DNA from: Acidobacteriota bacterium
GTDB taxonomy: Bacteria > Actinomycetota > Actinomycetes > Actinomycetales > Microbacteriaceae
DNA length: 64,000 nt
Direction of reading: 5' to 3'
Assembly (NCBI GenBank): GCA_019352055.1
Contig: JABBOB010000004.1
Span: forward strand, 36,212 to 100,211
Shown here: one piece after another, positions 30,746 to 40,676 of the stretch
Layout of the letters: the number at the start of each line of letters is the position of its first letter
Numbering within the stretch: position 1 is the first letter of the stretch
Notes under the pieces: generated by a model
The model's database searches: none
Seen by the model: only the letters and a program-made list of their open reading frames with translations
Told to the model about the DNA's origin: nothing
Translations under genes and position numbers: made by a program

Positions 30746-30787
30746 TGGGTCCGCATCGACCGGGTCCGCGCCGTTCGCCTGGGCGCT
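30700..30787 (+). ncRNA. ZTP (pfl) riboswitch upstream of glyA
   Basis: CGCGACTGGCGTTCGGGTGGTCACCACCGGGAAGCG...GCGCCGTTCGCCTGGGCGC matches the pfl consensus; TACACT -10 at 30691-30696. Confidence 0.88.
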
Positions 30788-30843
30788 GACCGATCACCCG
30801 TCCGCTGCGCGCCCGCGCACCCGTCCGACGCCAGGAGTCACTC

Positions 30844-32139
30844 GTGACCGACACCGCAACCACCACGGCCTCCACCTTCGACGCTCCGCTGGAGGAGGTC
30901 GACCCGGAGATCGCGGCCGTGCTCCGCGACGAGCTCGCCCGCCAGCGCACCACGCTGGAGATGATCGCCAGCGAGAACTTCGTGCCCCGCTCCGTGCTCA
31001 CCTCCACGGGCAGCGTGCTCACGAACAAGTACGCCGAGGGGTACCCCGGCCGGCGCTACTACGGCGGCTGCGAGGTCGTCGACGTGGCGGAGGAGCTCGC
31101 GATCGCGCGGGCCAGGTCGCTGTTCGGCGCCGGGTTCGCGAACGTGCAACCGCATTCCGGTGCGACGGCCAACGCCGCCGTGCTCGCGGCGCTCGCGCAG
31201 CCGGGCGACACGATCCTCGGGCTCGAGCTGTCGCACGGCGGTCATCTCACCCACGGCATGAAGCTGAACTTCTCCGGGAAGCTCTACGACGCCGTCGCGT
31301 ACGGCGTCGACCCCGAGACGTTCCTCGTGGATATGAACCGGGTCCGCGACGCTGCGAAGGAGCACCGCCCCGCCGTCATCATCGCGGGCTGGTCCGCCTA
31401 CCCCCGCCAGCTCGATTTCGCCGCGTTCCGCGAGATCGCGGACGAGGTCGGCGCGAAGCTCTGGGTCGACATGGCCCACTTCGCCGGTCTCGTCGCCGCG
31501 GGGCTGCACCCCAACCCGGTGCCCCACGCCGACGTGGTGTCGACCACGGTGCACAAGACGCTCGGCGGCCCGCGCTCCGGGCTGATCGTCGCCAGGGACG
31601 ACACCTTCGCCAAGAAGCTGAACTCCGCTGTGTTCCCGGGCCAGCAGGGCGGACCGCTCATGCACGTGATCGCCGCGAAGGCGACCGCGCTGAAGATCGC
31701 GGCGTCCGAGGAGTTCCGGGATCGCCAGGTCCGCACGCTCGCAGGCGCGAGGGCGTTGGCCGAGCGCCTCACCGCTCCCGACGCGCGGGCGGGCGGCGTC
31801 GACGTGCTCACCGGAGGGACCGACGTGCACCTGGTGCTCGCCGACCTGCGCGAGTCGCCCATCGACGGCCGCGAGGCGGAGGACCTGCTGCACGCGGCGG
31901 GCATCACGGTCAACCGCAACTCGGTGCCCTTCGACCCGCGGCCGCCGATGCGCACCTCCGGCATCCGCATCGGCACGCCCGCGCTCGCGACCCGCGGTTT
32001 CGCGGAGCCCGAGTTCCGCGAGGTCGCCGACATCATCGCCCGCGTGCTCACGCCGGGCGCGGACATCGCGGGCCTCCGCGCCGAGGTCGAGGCGCTGGCC
32101 GGACGCTTCCCCCTCTACCGGGGTCTCGAGGCCTGGTAG
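30844..32139 (+). CDS. glyA: serine hydroxymethyltransferase
   Basis: [40 protein letters not shown]...[14 protein letters not shown]. Confidence 0.97.
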   Translation: MTDTATTTASTFDAPLEEVDPEIAAVLRDELARQRTTLEMIASENFVPRSVLTSTGSVLTNKYAEGYPGRRYYGGCEVVDVAEELAIARARSLFGAGFANVQPHSGATANAAVLAALAQPGDTILGLELSHGGHLTHGMKLNFSGKLYDAVAYGVDPETFLVDMNRVRDAAKEHRPAVIIAGWSAYPRQLDFAAFREIADEVGAKLWVDMAHFAGLVAAGLHPNPVPHADVVSTTVHKTLGGPRSGLIVARDDTFAKKLNSAVFPGQQGGPLMHVIAAKATALKIAASEEFRDRQVRTLAGARALAERLTAPDARAGGVDVLTGGTDVHLVLADLRESPIDGREAEDLLHAAGITVNRNSVPFDPRPPMRTSGIRIGTPALATRGFAEPEFREVADIIARVLTPGADIAGLRAEVEALAGRFPLYRGLEAW

Positions 32140-32150
32140 TCCGTTCCATG

Positions 32151-32196
32151 CCCGGCGGGCTTCCGGCGCGGTTGCGCCGCCCGGAAGCCCGTCGGG
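32151..32196. terminator. bidirectional hairpin between convergent glyA and folD
   Basis: CCCGGCGGGCTTCCGG / CCGGAAGCCCGTCGGG, 16-bp arms with one G.U pair, inner GGCGC/GCGCC. Confidence 0.75.
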
Positions 32197-32205
32197 TGGG
32201 ATCGG

Positions 32206-33045
32206 TCAGCCGACGTGGCCCCGCCAGGCCGTGACGGTCTGGTCGAGCAGGGTGGCGATGGTCATCGGCCCGACCCCGCCCGGCACCGGGGTGATGAGGG
32301 AGGCGCGTTCCACCGCCCCTTCGAAGTCCACGTCGCCCTTGCCGTGGTCGTAGCCGGCATCGATCACGACGGCGCCCGGCCGGACCCAGGCACCGGGGAT
32401 GAGGCCCGGCCTGCCGACCGCTGAGACGAGCAGCTCTGCTCGCTCGACGTGCGACCGCAGGTCCTTGGTCAGCACGTGGCAGGAGGTCACGGTCGCGCCG
32501 TGCGCCGCGAGCAGCGCGGACAGCGGACGCCCGAGGATCGGGCCCTGCCCGACCACGACCGCCTCGAGGCCCGGGAGCTCGACCCCGTACACGTCGAGGA
32601 GGCGGAGGATGGCTCCGGGGGTCGCGGAGGAGAATCCGCCGGACCCCTCCGCCATCCGGGCGAAGGACGCGAAGGTGACCCCGTCGACGTCCTTGTCCGC
32701 GGCGATCGCCTCGAACGCGGCGCGCTCGTCCACCTGCGACGGCACCGGATGCTGCAGCAGGATGCCGTCGATCTCGGGATCGGAGGAGAGCGCCTGGATC
32801 GTGGTGAGCAGCCGCTCGGTCGTCGTGGTGCTGGGCAGGTCGACGCGTCGGGTGGCGAGGCCGGCGGCCTGCGCCCGCCGGACCTTCATCCGAACGTAGG
32901 TGTGGGAGGCGGGGTCGCCGCCGACGAGCACGGTCGCGATGCACGGGGGCCGGAGCCCGGCGCCGACACCGACCCTCACCTCCGCGGCGATGCGCTCCAG
33001 GGTGGTGGCCGCGAGAGCGGATCCATCGATGAGACGAGCGGGCAC
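32206..33045 (-). CDS. folD: methylenetetrahydrofolate dehydrogenase / methenyltetrahydrofolate cyclohydrolase
   Basis: VPARLIDGSALAATTLERIAAEV...VLVGGDPASHTYVRMK...GILLQHPVPSQVDE; AGGAGG SD 5 nt before GTG 33045. Confidence 0.95.
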   Translation of the reverse strand: MPARLIDGSALAATTLERIAAEVRVGVGAGLRPPCIATVLVGGDPASHTYVRMKVRRAQAAGLATRRVDLPSTTTTERLLTTIQALSSDPEIDGILLQHPVPSQVDERAAFEAIAADKDVDGVTFASFARMAEGSGGFSSATPGAILRLLDVYGVELPGLEAVVVGQGPILGRPLSALLAAHGATVTSCHVLTKDLRSHVERAELLVSAVGRPGLIPGAWVRPGAVVIDAGYDHGKGDVDFEGAVERASLITPVPGGVGPMTIATLLDQTVTAWRGHVG

Positions 33046-33073
33046 GGGGACCTCCTGGGACGAGAAGCGCGGA

Positions 33074-33152
33074 GGCGCCCAGGCGGTCGACGCGTTCCGC
33101 CGGTACTCCCTGGTGGTCGTCCACCTGCGCCGGTCGTTCCCACCACGGTACC
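33074..33152 (-). ncRNA. ZTP (pfl) riboswitch upstream of folD
   Basis: Minus strand GGGAACGACCGGCGCAGGTGGACGACCACCAGGGAGTACCGG...CGACCGCCTGGGCGCC; TACCGT -10 (33145-33150). Confidence 0.82.
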
Positions 33153-33265
33153 GGGTCGCCGTCCGGGCCTCGCCGTTCGTGGGTCTCCGTCCAGCAGACC
33201 GCGCGGAGCGGTTGGGATGATCGGTCGGGCCGGGAACGCCGGCGTCCGACCTGAAGGAGCCCCAG

Positions 33266-34189
33266 ATGCCCGCGACCGGAGCGCAGCACGTCCTGCACCT
33301 CGATGGGGAGCACGGCCCGGTGACGGCGGTCGTGGCGGACCTGGCAGCGAGCCTCCGCCGGGTCCGGGTCGGTGGGACGGACATCGTGCAGGACTACGGC
33401 GCGGACGCGCTGCCCTCCGGCGCCTCCGGGATCGTGCTCGTGCCGTGGCCGAACCGCGTGCGCGACGGGCGGTGGACGCTCGAGGGCGCGACGCAGCAGC
33501 TCGACCTCACCGAGCCGGCCAAGGGCAACGCGACCCACGGTCTGCTCCGGAACACGGGCTACCACGTGACCGACCGCGCCGACGCCGCTGTCACGCTGTC
33601 GGCGACGGCGTTCCCCCAGCACGGCTACCCGTTCCACCTCGACGTCTCGGTGCGCTACGCGCTGACCGCGGCGGGGATCGACGTCGCCTACGGTGTCCGG
33701 AACGTGGGGGAGGGCCGAGCGCCGTTCGGCATCGGATCGCACCCGTACCTCCGCGTCGGCGACACCGCGATGCGCGACCTGGTCGTCACGGTGTCGGGCG
33801 ATCGGCTGCTCGAGACCGACGAACGGAGCCTGCCGGTGCGCGAGGTTCCGGTCGAGGGCACCGGCCGCGACCTGCGTGCGGGAGCACCGCTGCGCGATCT
33901 CGATCTCGACACCGCGTACACCGGGCTCGAGACCGTCGACGGGCGGGTGCGGCACCGTCTCGCCGCTCCGGGCGGGTCTGCGGTGGAGCTCGCCGCCGAC
34001 CCGGTGTTCGCGTGGGTGCAGGTCTTCACCAACGACGTCTACGACACGGACGACGGCCGGATCGGCGCGGTCGCGGTAGAGCCGATGACGTGCCCCGCCG
34101 ACGCGCTCAACTCGGGAAGGGGTCTGCTGCACCTCGAGCCCGGCGAAGCCTGGGAGGCGGGCTGGAGCCTGACGCTGCTGCACCCGTAG
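33266..34189 (+). CDS. aldose 1-epimerase family protein
   Basis: MPATGAQHVLHLDGEHGPVTAVV...PWPNRVRDGRW...NATHGLLRN...GIGSHPYL. Confidence 0.9.
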   Translation: MPATGAQHVLHLDGEHGPVTAVVADLAASLRRVRVGGTDIVQDYGADALPSGASGIVLVPWPNRVRDGRWTLEGATQQLDLTEPAKGNATHGLLRNTGYHVTDRADAAVTLSATAFPQHGYPFHLDVSVRYALTAAGIDVAYGVRNVGEGRAPFGIGSHPYLRVGDTAMRDLVVTVSGDRLLETDERSLPVREVPVEGTGRDLRAGAPLRDLDLDTAYTGLETVDGRVRHRLAAPGGSAVELAADPVFAWVQVFTNDVYDTDDGRIGAVAVEPMTCPADALNSGRGLLHLEPGEAWEAGWSLTLLHP

Positions 34190-34192
34190 CGG

Positions 34193-34603
34193 TCACCGCC
34201 GGCGGACGAAGAAGCCGACCGGCCCGGGTACGTCCGCGGAGCGCGTCGCCGACCGGTCGAGCGCGACGCGCAGCAGCCGCCAGCCGAGCAGGAAGGCGCC
34301 GAGGACGATCGCTGCGACGATCACGAACGCGACCTGCAGGCCCTGACCGCTCACCGCCCGGAGCAGCATCCCGATCAGCACCGTCCCGACCCACGCGACG
34401 AGCCCTGTGCGTGCGATCGAGAACGGACGGCGCCAGCCGCGGGAGCCCAGCCAGCCGACGACGAGACCGGTCGCGAACGGCCAGAAGGTCACCGCGAAAC
34501 CCGACTGGCCCTCGCGGTGGCTCGCCCGACCGATCACGACGAACAGCGCGACGGCGGCCACGTCGATCACGAACGCGACGAGCGCGCGGAGGCGGAGATC
34601 CAT
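34193..34603 (-). CDS. DUF3054-like membrane protein
   Basis: MDLRLRALVAFVIDVAAVALFVVIGRASHREG...FAVTFWPFATGLVVGWL. Confidence 0.82.
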   Translation of the reverse strand: MDLRLRALVAFVIDVAAVALFVVIGRASHREGQSGFAVTFWPFATGLVVGWLGSRGWRRPFSIARTGLVAWVGTVLIGMLLRAVSGQGLQVAFVIVAAIVLGAFLLGWRLLRVALDRSATRSADVPGPVGFFVRRR

Positions 34604-34808
34604 GCCCGCCAGTGTCCCACCCCGCGCGCCGCCGGCCGTCGACCGGCAGGGGGCTCGCTCGCCCGGCACGACCCGATCCGCGCCGCCCCTCGCGGCGACC
34701 ACGATCCTGAGCGGGTCCCCGGTCCCCGCGCGACGGGGTGAACCGGGGGTTGCCGCGCGGCGAACGCGGGACGGCCCCGGAGCGACCTGCGGGTTTACGC
34801 TTTCCGGC

Positions 34809-35057
34809 ATGGTCGACGAGGCGGGGGACGAGCGCGGCCTGATCCGGGCCGTCGACGAGCACCTCACCAGGACCTACGACGTGGTGGTCGACGACGTGGT
34901 GCTGCGCACCTGGGGCAACGAGCAGATCGAGCTCACCTACCTGCTGCTCAGCGCCGCGATCTCCGCCTCCGGCGGGGAGGTCGAGGAATCCGACCTGTGG
35001 CTCGTCGCGCGTGCGGTCGCATTCGCCACCGAGGTCGCCGCGCCCGTCGAGGGCTGA
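34809..35057 (+). CDS. hypothetical protein
   Basis: Leaderless ATG 7 nt after TACGCT; MVDEAGDERGLIRAVDEHLTRTYDVVVDDVVLRTWGNEQIELTYLLLS. Confidence 0.6.
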   Translation: MVDEAGDERGLIRAVDEHLTRTYDVVVDDVVLRTWGNEQIELTYLLLSAAISASGGEVEESDLWLVARAVAFATEVAAPVEG

Positions 35058-35060
35058 GCT

Positions 35061-35312
35061 TCAGCGGCGGCGGCGCCGACGGAGGGGCCCGGCCTCCTCG
35101 GCCGCGGCGCTGGAGTAGTCGTAGCGGACCGGATCGCCGAGGTGCCCCTCGGTCAGCGCGTACTCGACGCCCTCCCGCTCGATGCGAAGCGGCAGCCCGG
35201 CCGACGGGATCACCATGATCTCGCGGGTGTCCGGAGCGGGAGCGTCGACGAACTCCACGACGACCTCGTCGCCCGGTTCGGGCGCCTCGCCCTTCGCATG
35301 TCGTCCCACCAC
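35061..35312 (-). CDS. hypothetical protein
   Basis: MVGRHAKGEAPEPGDEVVVEFVDAPAPDTREIMVIPSAGLPLRIEREGVEYALTEGHLGDPV...; leaderless GTG after TACCCT. Confidence 0.6.
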   Translation of the reverse strand: MVGRHAKGEAPEPGDEVVVEFVDAPAPDTREIMVIPSAGLPLRIEREGVEYALTEGHLGDPVRYDYSSAAAEEAGPLRRRRRR

Positions 35313-35385
35313 CGGAGCAGGGTAACCGGGGTGCCTGGGCGACGCGCCGAGCCGAGCCCGGATCACGGTGGTTACTGTGCTGAGC

Positions 35386-36882
35386 ATGAGGACCACCACC
35401 GTCCGGCCGCGGCGCAGCGACGAGGACTTCCCGCGGGCGCAGCATCTCGCCTGGCGGATCGCCGAGATCGCCGTCGATCCGGTTCCCGTCACCGACGAGG
35501 TCGCGGAGATGGTCGTGAACCGGATCATCGACAACGCCGCGGTGGCCGCCGCGTCCCTGTCCCGCGCTCCGGTGGTCGCGGCGCGGGGGCAGGCGGAGGC
35601 GCATCCGGCTGCGCCGGGGTCGACGGTGTTCGGGATCCCGGGCCGGTTCTCGCCGGAGTGGGCGGCGTGGGCGAACGGCACCGCGGTGCGGGAGCTGGAC
35701 TTCCACGACACGTTCCTCGCCGCGGAGTACTCGCACCCGGGTGACAACGTCCCGCCGATCCTCGCCGTCGCCCAGCACGCAGGGTCGGACGGCGCCGCGC
35801 TGCTCCGGGGGATCGTCACCGGCTACGAGGTGCAGATCGACCTCGCGCGGGCGATCAGCCTCCACCGGCACAAGATCGACCACGTCGCGCACCTGGGCCC
35901 GAGCGCCGCGGCAGGCATCGGGACGCTGCTCGGCCTGGACGCCGAGACGATCTACCAGGCCATCGGCCAGGCCCTGCACACCACGACGGCGACGCGGCAG
36001 TCGCGGAAGGGCGAGATCTCGACCTGGAAGGCGTCCGCCCCGGCCTTCGCCGGCAAGGCGGCGATCGAGGCGATCGACCGCGCGATGCGCGGCCAGACCA
36101 GCCCGGCACCGATCTGGGAGGGGGAGGACGGCGTCATCGCGCAGCTGCTCGACGGCCCGGACGCCACCTACGAGGTCCCGCTGCCGGAGGCGGGGGAGGC
36201 GAAGCGGGCGATCCTCGCCTCCTTCACGAAGGAGCACTCCGCGGAGTACCAGGCGCAGGCCTGGATCGACCTGGCGCGGCGCCTCCGCGCCGAGCACCCC
36301 GAGCTGCTGGAGCCCGGCGCGGTGCGCCGGATCGTGCTGCACACGTCGCACCACACGCATTTCGTGATCGGGTCCGGCGCGAACGACCCCCAGAAGTACG
36401 ACCCGGCCGCGACCCGGGAGACCCTCGACCACTCGGTGCCGTACATCTTCGCCGTGGCGCTGCAGGACGGGGTCTGGGACCACGCCGCCTCCTACGCGCC
36501 GGATCGGGCCGGGCGCCCGGACACCGTCGCGCTGTGGGGGGCGATCACGACGGCCGAGGACCCCGAGTGGACCCGGCGGTACCACTCGACCGACCCCACC
36601 GAGCAGGCGTTCGGCGGCCGCGCCGAGATCGAGTTCGCCGACGGCCGCCGGATCGTCGCCGAGATCGCGGTCGCGGACGCACACCCGCTCGGTGCCCGGC
36701 CGTTCGCCCGCGCCGACTACGTCCGCAAGTTCCGCACGCTCGCGGGGGGCGTGCTGGACGCCGCCGAGATCGAACGCTTCCTCGGCGTCGCCGAGCGGCT
36801 GCCCGAGCTGCGGCCCGACGAGCTCGCCGGGCTCACGATCACCGCGCACGGCCTGCCGGATGCGCCGGAAGGACTGTTCTGA
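35386..36882 (+). CDS. prpD: MmgE/PrpD family 2-methylcitrate dehydratase
   Basis: Adjacent to prpB and prp[23 protein letters not shown]...[28 protein letters not shown]; leaderless ATG 35386. Confidence 0.93.
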   Translation: MRTTTVRPRRSDEDFPRAQHLAWRIAEIAVDPVPVTDEVAEMVVNRIIDNAAVAAASLSRAPVVAARGQAEAHPAAPGSTVFGIPGRFSPEWAAWANGTAVRELDFHDTFLAAEYSHPGDNVPPILAVAQHAGSDGAALLRGIVTGYEVQIDLARAISLHRHKIDHVAHLGPSAAAGIGTLLGLDAETIYQAIGQALHTTTATRQSRKGEISTWKASAPAFAGKAAIEAIDRAMRGQTSPAPIWEGEDGVIAQLLDGPDATYEVPLPEAGEAKRAILASFTKEHSAEYQAQAWIDLARRLRAEHPELLEPGAVRRIVLHTSHHTHFVIGSGANDPQKYDPAATRETLDHSVPYIFAVALQDGVWDHAASYAPDRAGRPDTVALWGAITTAEDPEWTRRYHSTDPTEQAFGGRAEIEFADGRRIVAEIAVADAHPLGARPFARADYVRKFRTLAGGVLDAAEIERFLGVAERLPELRPDELAGLTITAHGLPDAPEGLF

Positions 36883-37793
36883 TGCTCTCCTCCACCGTCC
36901 CGGCGGCCGAGAAACGCCGCCGCTTTCGCGAGCTGCTCGCCGCGGACGGCATCGTCCGGATGCCGGGCGCCTTCTCGCCGCTGTCCACGCGCCTGATCCA
37001 GGAGAAGGGGTTCGAGGGCGTCTACCTCTCCGGCGCGGTGATGGCGAACGAGCTCGGGCTGCCCGACATCGGGCTGACGACGCTGACGGAGGTGGCGACA
37101 CGTGCCGGGCAGGTCGCGTCCGCCACCGACCTCCCCGTCCTCGTCGACGCCGACACCGGCTTCGGCGAACCGATGAACGTCGCGCGGACGGTGCAGGCGC
37201 TCGAGGACGCCGGTGTCGCCGGCCTCCACATCGAGGACCAGGTGAACCCGAAGCGGTGCGGCCACCTCGACGGCAAGGAGGTCGTCGACGAGCGGACGGC
37301 CGTGCAGCGGATCAGGGCGGCGGTGCAGGGGCGCCGCGACCCGGGCCTCGTAATCATGGCGCGGACGGATGTGCGCGGGGTCGCGGGAATGGGCGCCGCG
37401 GTGGACCGGGCGAAGGCCCTCGTCGACGCCGGTGCCGATGCGATCTTCCCGGAGGCGATGGCGTCGCTGGAGGAGTTCGCCGCGATGCGGGCGGCCGTGG
37501 ACGTGCCGATCCTCGCGAACATGACGGAGTTCGGGAAGAGCGAGCTGTTCACCGTCGACCAGCTCCGCGATGTGGGCGTCGACCTGGTGATCTTCCCCGT
37601 CTCCCTCCTCCGCATCGCGATGGGAGCGATCGAGCGCGGGCTCGACGACCTCATCGCCTCGGGCTCCCTGGGGGCCCAGGTGCCGTCCATGCAGACCAGG
37701 GCCAGGCTGTACGAGCTGGTCGACTACGCCGCCTACTCGGCGTTCGACGACGGCGTCGCGACGTTCGACCTGGCGAACAACCGGTCGAACTGA
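36882..37793 (+). CDS. prpB: methylisocitrate lyase
   Basis: PGAFSPLSTRLIQEKGFEGVYLSGAVMANELGLPDIGL...VDADTGFGEPMNVART...IEDQVNPKRCGHLDGK. Confidence 0.95.
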   Translation: MLSSTVPAAEKRRRFRELLAADGIVRMPGAFSPLSTRLIQEKGFEGVYLSGAVMANELGLPDIGLTTLTEVATRAGQVASATDLPVLVDADTGFGEPMNVARTVQALEDAGVAGLHIEDQVNPKRCGHLDGKEVVDERTAVQRIRAAVQGRRDPGLVIMARTDVRGVAGMGAAVDRAKALVDAGADAIFPEAMASLEEFAAMRAAVDVPILANMTEFGKSELFTVDQLRDVGVDLVIFPVSLLRIAMGAIERGLDDLIASGSLGAQVPSMQTRARLYELVDYAAYSAFDDGVATFDLANNRSN

Positions 37794-37812
37794 CCGCTCA
37801 AGGAGGAAAGTC

Positions 37813-38940
37813 ATGTCCGACCCGGACATCAAGAAGGGCCTCGCCGGGGTCGTCGTCGACACGACGGCGATCTCGAAGGTCAACCCCGACACGAACTCGC
37901 TGCTGTACCGCGGGTACCCCGTCCAGCAGCTCGCCGAACGGTGCTCGTTCGAGCAGGTCGCCTGGTTGCTGTGGCACGGCGAGCTGCCCGCCCCGGACGA
38001 GCTGGCCGCGTTCGAGGCGCGCGAGCGGACCGGGCGGGCGCTCGACCCGCGGATCCGATCCGTGATCGACATCACCCCGCAGACCGCGCACCCGATGGAC
38101 GTCGTGCGCACCGCCGTGAGTCTGCTCGGTGCGCTCGACCGGCAGGCGCAGGACATGTCGGCGGCGGCGAACCTCGCGAAGGCGGAGCGGCTGCTCGCCG
38201 CGATCCCCGCGATCGTCGCGTACGACCAGCGCCGGCGCCGGGGGCTCGAGCCCGTGGAGCCGCGCGATGACCTCGACTACTCGCGGAACTTCCTCTGGAT
38301 GACCTTCGGCACGGAGCCCACCCAGACGGCCGCGGACGTCTTCCGGATCTCGATGATCCTGTACGCGGAGCACTCGTTCAACGCGTCGACCTTCACCGCC
38401 CGTGTCGTCACCTCGACGCTCTCCGACCTGCACTCGGCGGTGACGGCCGCCGTCGGCGCGCTCAAGGGCCCCCTGCACGGCGGCGCGAACGAGGCCGTGA
38501 TGGTCGCGTTCGACGAGATCGGGTCGCCGGAGGGTGCGGAGGCGTGGCTCACCGACGCGCTCGCCGCCAAGCGCAAGATCATGGGCTTCGGGCACCGCGT
38601 CTACAAGCACGGCGACTCCCGGGTGCCCACGATGGAGACGGCGATGCGGCGGCTGGTCGCCGAGCACGACCGGGCGGACCTCGCGGAGCTCTACGACCGG
38701 CTCGCCGCCGCCATGGACGCCGCGAAGGGCATCAAGCCGAACCTCGACTACCCGAGCGGGCCGGCCTACCGGCTGCTCGGCTTCGACACGGAGCAGTTCA
38801 CCCCGTTGTTCGTCGCCTCCCGCGTCGTCGGCTGGACGGCGCACGTGATGGAGCAGCTGTCGTCGAACGCGCTCATCCGCCCCCTGTCCGCCTACGTCGG
38901 CCCGGACGAGCGGGAGGTCCCGGGTCCCTCGGGGGCCTGA
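37813..38940 (+). CDS. prpC: 2-methylcitrate synthase / citrate synthase
   Basis: IKKGLAGVVVDTTAISKVNPDTNSLLYRGYPVQQLAE...GPLHGGANEAVM...GFGHRVYK. Confidence 0.95.
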   Translation: MSDPDIKKGLAGVVVDTTAISKVNPDTNSLLYRGYPVQQLAERCSFEQVAWLLWHGELPAPDELAAFEARERTGRALDPRIRSVIDITPQTAHPMDVVRTAVSLLGALDRQAQDMSAAANLAKAERLLAAIPAIVAYDQRRRRGLEPVEPRDDLDYSRNFLWMTFGTEPTQTAADVFRISMILYAEHSFNASTFTARVVTSTLSDLHSAVTAAVGALKGPLHGGANEAVMVAFDEIGSPEGAEAWLTDALAAKRKIMGFGHRVYKHGDSRVPTMETAMRRLVAEHDRADLAELYDRLAAAMDAAKGIKPNLDYPSGPAYRLLGFDTEQFTPLFVASRVVGWTAHVMEQLSSNALIRPLSAYVGPDEREVPGPSGA

Positions 38941-38978
38941 TCCGTGGTCTCTTCGTCCGTGGCGGCGAGGATGGTGCC

Positions 38979-39734
38979 GTGACCCTCGTCGGCGCCGGTG
39001 GGCTCGTGCCGACCCTGGTGGGGGTCCTCGTCCTGTGCGGGGTCTCGATCCTGGTGCTGACGCTGGCGGGCGTCCGCGAGCGGTTCGCTTCGGCGCTCGC
39101 CGTGCTGCGCGGCGCGATCCAGCTCGCCGTCATCAGCTTCGTCCTGACCGGGGTGATCACCAGCCCGATCTGGGTCGGTGTCGCGCTGCTCGTCATGTTC
39201 GGGGTCGCTGTCGGCACCTCCACGAACCGGCTGGGGCGGAGCCGGCGCCACCTGCTCGCGGTCCTCGCGGGGATCGGTACGGGCGCGGGCGTCTCGCTCG
39301 TCGTCGTGTTCGCGACCGGCGCGCTGGCCCCCACGCCTCGCTACCTGCTCGCGATCGGCGGCATCATCGTGGGCAACTCGATGGGGATCACCACCCTGAG
39401 CGCTCGCCGCTTCCTCGAAGCGGTCGACGAGCACTGGGACGAGGTGGAGGGGTGGCTCGCGCTCGGCGCCCAGCCGATCGAGGCGACGCGGTCGCTCGCC
39501 CGCGGGTCGGTGCACACCGCGCTCGTGCCCACCATCGACCAGACGAAGACGACCGGGCTCGTCACCCTGCCGGGAGCCTTCGTCGGTGCGATCTTCGGCG
39601 GCCTGCCGCCGTTCGAGGCCGGACGGTTCCAGATCGTGGTCCTCGCCGCCATCCTCGCGTCCGGAGCGGTCGCCGCGACGCTGACGGTGCGCCTGCTGGG
39701 CCGCGTGGAGCAGCGCCCGGTGCGCGAGGGCTGA
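38979..39734 (+). CDS. UPF0014/FetB-type ABC transporter permease
   Basis: VGNSMGITTLSARRFLEAV...TTGLVTLPGAFVGAIFGGLPP; no FetA-type ATPase in this window. Confidence 0.85.
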   Translation: MTLVGAGGLVPTLVGVLVLCGVSILVLTLAGVRERFASALAVLRGAIQLAVISFVLTGVITSPIWVGVALLVMFGVAVGTSTNRLGRSRRHLLAVLAGIGTGAGVSLVVVFATGALAPTPRYLLAIGGIIVGNSMGITTLSARRFLEAVDEHWDEVEGWLALGAQPIEATRSLARGSVHTALVPTIDQTKTTGLVTLPGAFVGAIFGGLPPFEAGRFQIVVLAAILASGAVAATLTVRLLGRVEQRPVREG

Positions 39735-39755
39735 TCGCCGCACCCCTGCGCGGCG

Positions 39756-40154
39756 TCAGCGTCGCCGCACCTGCCGGTAGCCCCCGTCGGAGAGCCCGGC
39801 GGCGCGCTCGAACGGGTTCCCCATCGCTCGCTCGCCGGTCGTGAGGAGCGACCAGAGCGCACCGAGCCCGTACGCGGGCACGAACAGCGGCCCCAGCGCC
39901 AGCCACTGCGTCGCGTGCCGCGACTCGTGGTCGAGCACCCGCGGCAGCCGGCCGACCAGGTCCCCGACCGTGCCGCCGGTCAGCACCACGCTGCCGATCG
40001 TCATCGCACCGGCACCGAACAGGGGGAGCCGGCAGCGCTCCGCGAGCAGCAGCCCGTGCGGTCCGCCGCGGATCCGAGCCCGGCCGGCCGTCGCGAGCAG
40101 CACGCCGAGCGGGGTGGACAGGTTCAGGAGGTTGCCGATCCGCCGCGCGTCCAT
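39756..40154 (-). CDS. hypothetical protein
   Basis: MDARRIGNLLNLSTPLGVLLATAGRARIRGGPHGLLLAERCRLPL...DHESRHATQW. Confidence 0.7.
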   Translation of the reverse strand: MDARRIGNLLNLSTPLGVLLATAGRARIRGGPHGLLLAERCRLPLFGAGAMTIGSVVLTGGTVGDLVGRLPRVLDHESRHATQWLALGPLFVPAYGLGALWSLLTTGERAMGNPFERAAGLSDGGYRQVRRR

Positions 40155-40158
40155 CGGC

Positions 40159-40551
40159 TCAGCCTTCCAGCAGTGCGCTCAGTCGGCGCAGATCCGCCTC
40201 CACGAGAGCCACGTCGCGGTGGAACTGCGCGTCGGACGCGTCGCCCTGCCGCACGGTGAAGACCACCTCCGCGCCATCCGGATGGCTGAGCACCCGCATC
40301 GGGTTGTTCGTCACGTCGCCGGACGGCAGGGTCACGTCGTGGTCGAGGACCCCGAAGTCGTTGGCCGGCGCGAAGACCACCGTCACGCGTCCCATGGGGG
40401 AGTCGAGCACGAGCCCCCCGTCTTCGGTGGACCCGATGTCGCCCAGTGCGAGCCCGGCCGCCCACCGCGGCAGGTTGCGAGGATCGCGGGCGAACGCGAC
40501 GACCGCGTCGCGCGGGGCGCGGATCACGACGCCGATGTGCCTGCTGACCAT
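40159..40551 (-). CDS. SRPBCC-family protein
   Basis: IGVVIRAPRDAVVAFARDPRNLPRWAAGLA; leaderless ATG after TATGGT. Confidence 0.8.
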   Translation of the reverse strand: MVSRHIGVVIRAPRDAVVAFARDPRNLPRWAAGLALGDIGSTEDGGLVLDSPMGRVTVVFAPANDFGVLDHDVTLPSGDVTNNPMRVLSHPDGAEVVFTVRQGDASDAQFHRDVALVEADLRRLSALLEG

Positions 40552-40676
40552 GCCCGCACCATAGGACGAGGGAGGCCGTCGGTGCGCCCCGGACGACTGG
40601 GAGCCGGGATCGCCCACCTGACGCACTGTGACGACGCGATGCGGCCGATGGCGGCCATGTCGGTACTGTCCGTGCG

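Noticed and set aside
40560-40676. SAM riboswitch upstream of the metY-like gene
   Set aside because: The TACTGT -10 lies 7 nt before GTG 40677, so there is no leader to hold an aptamer.
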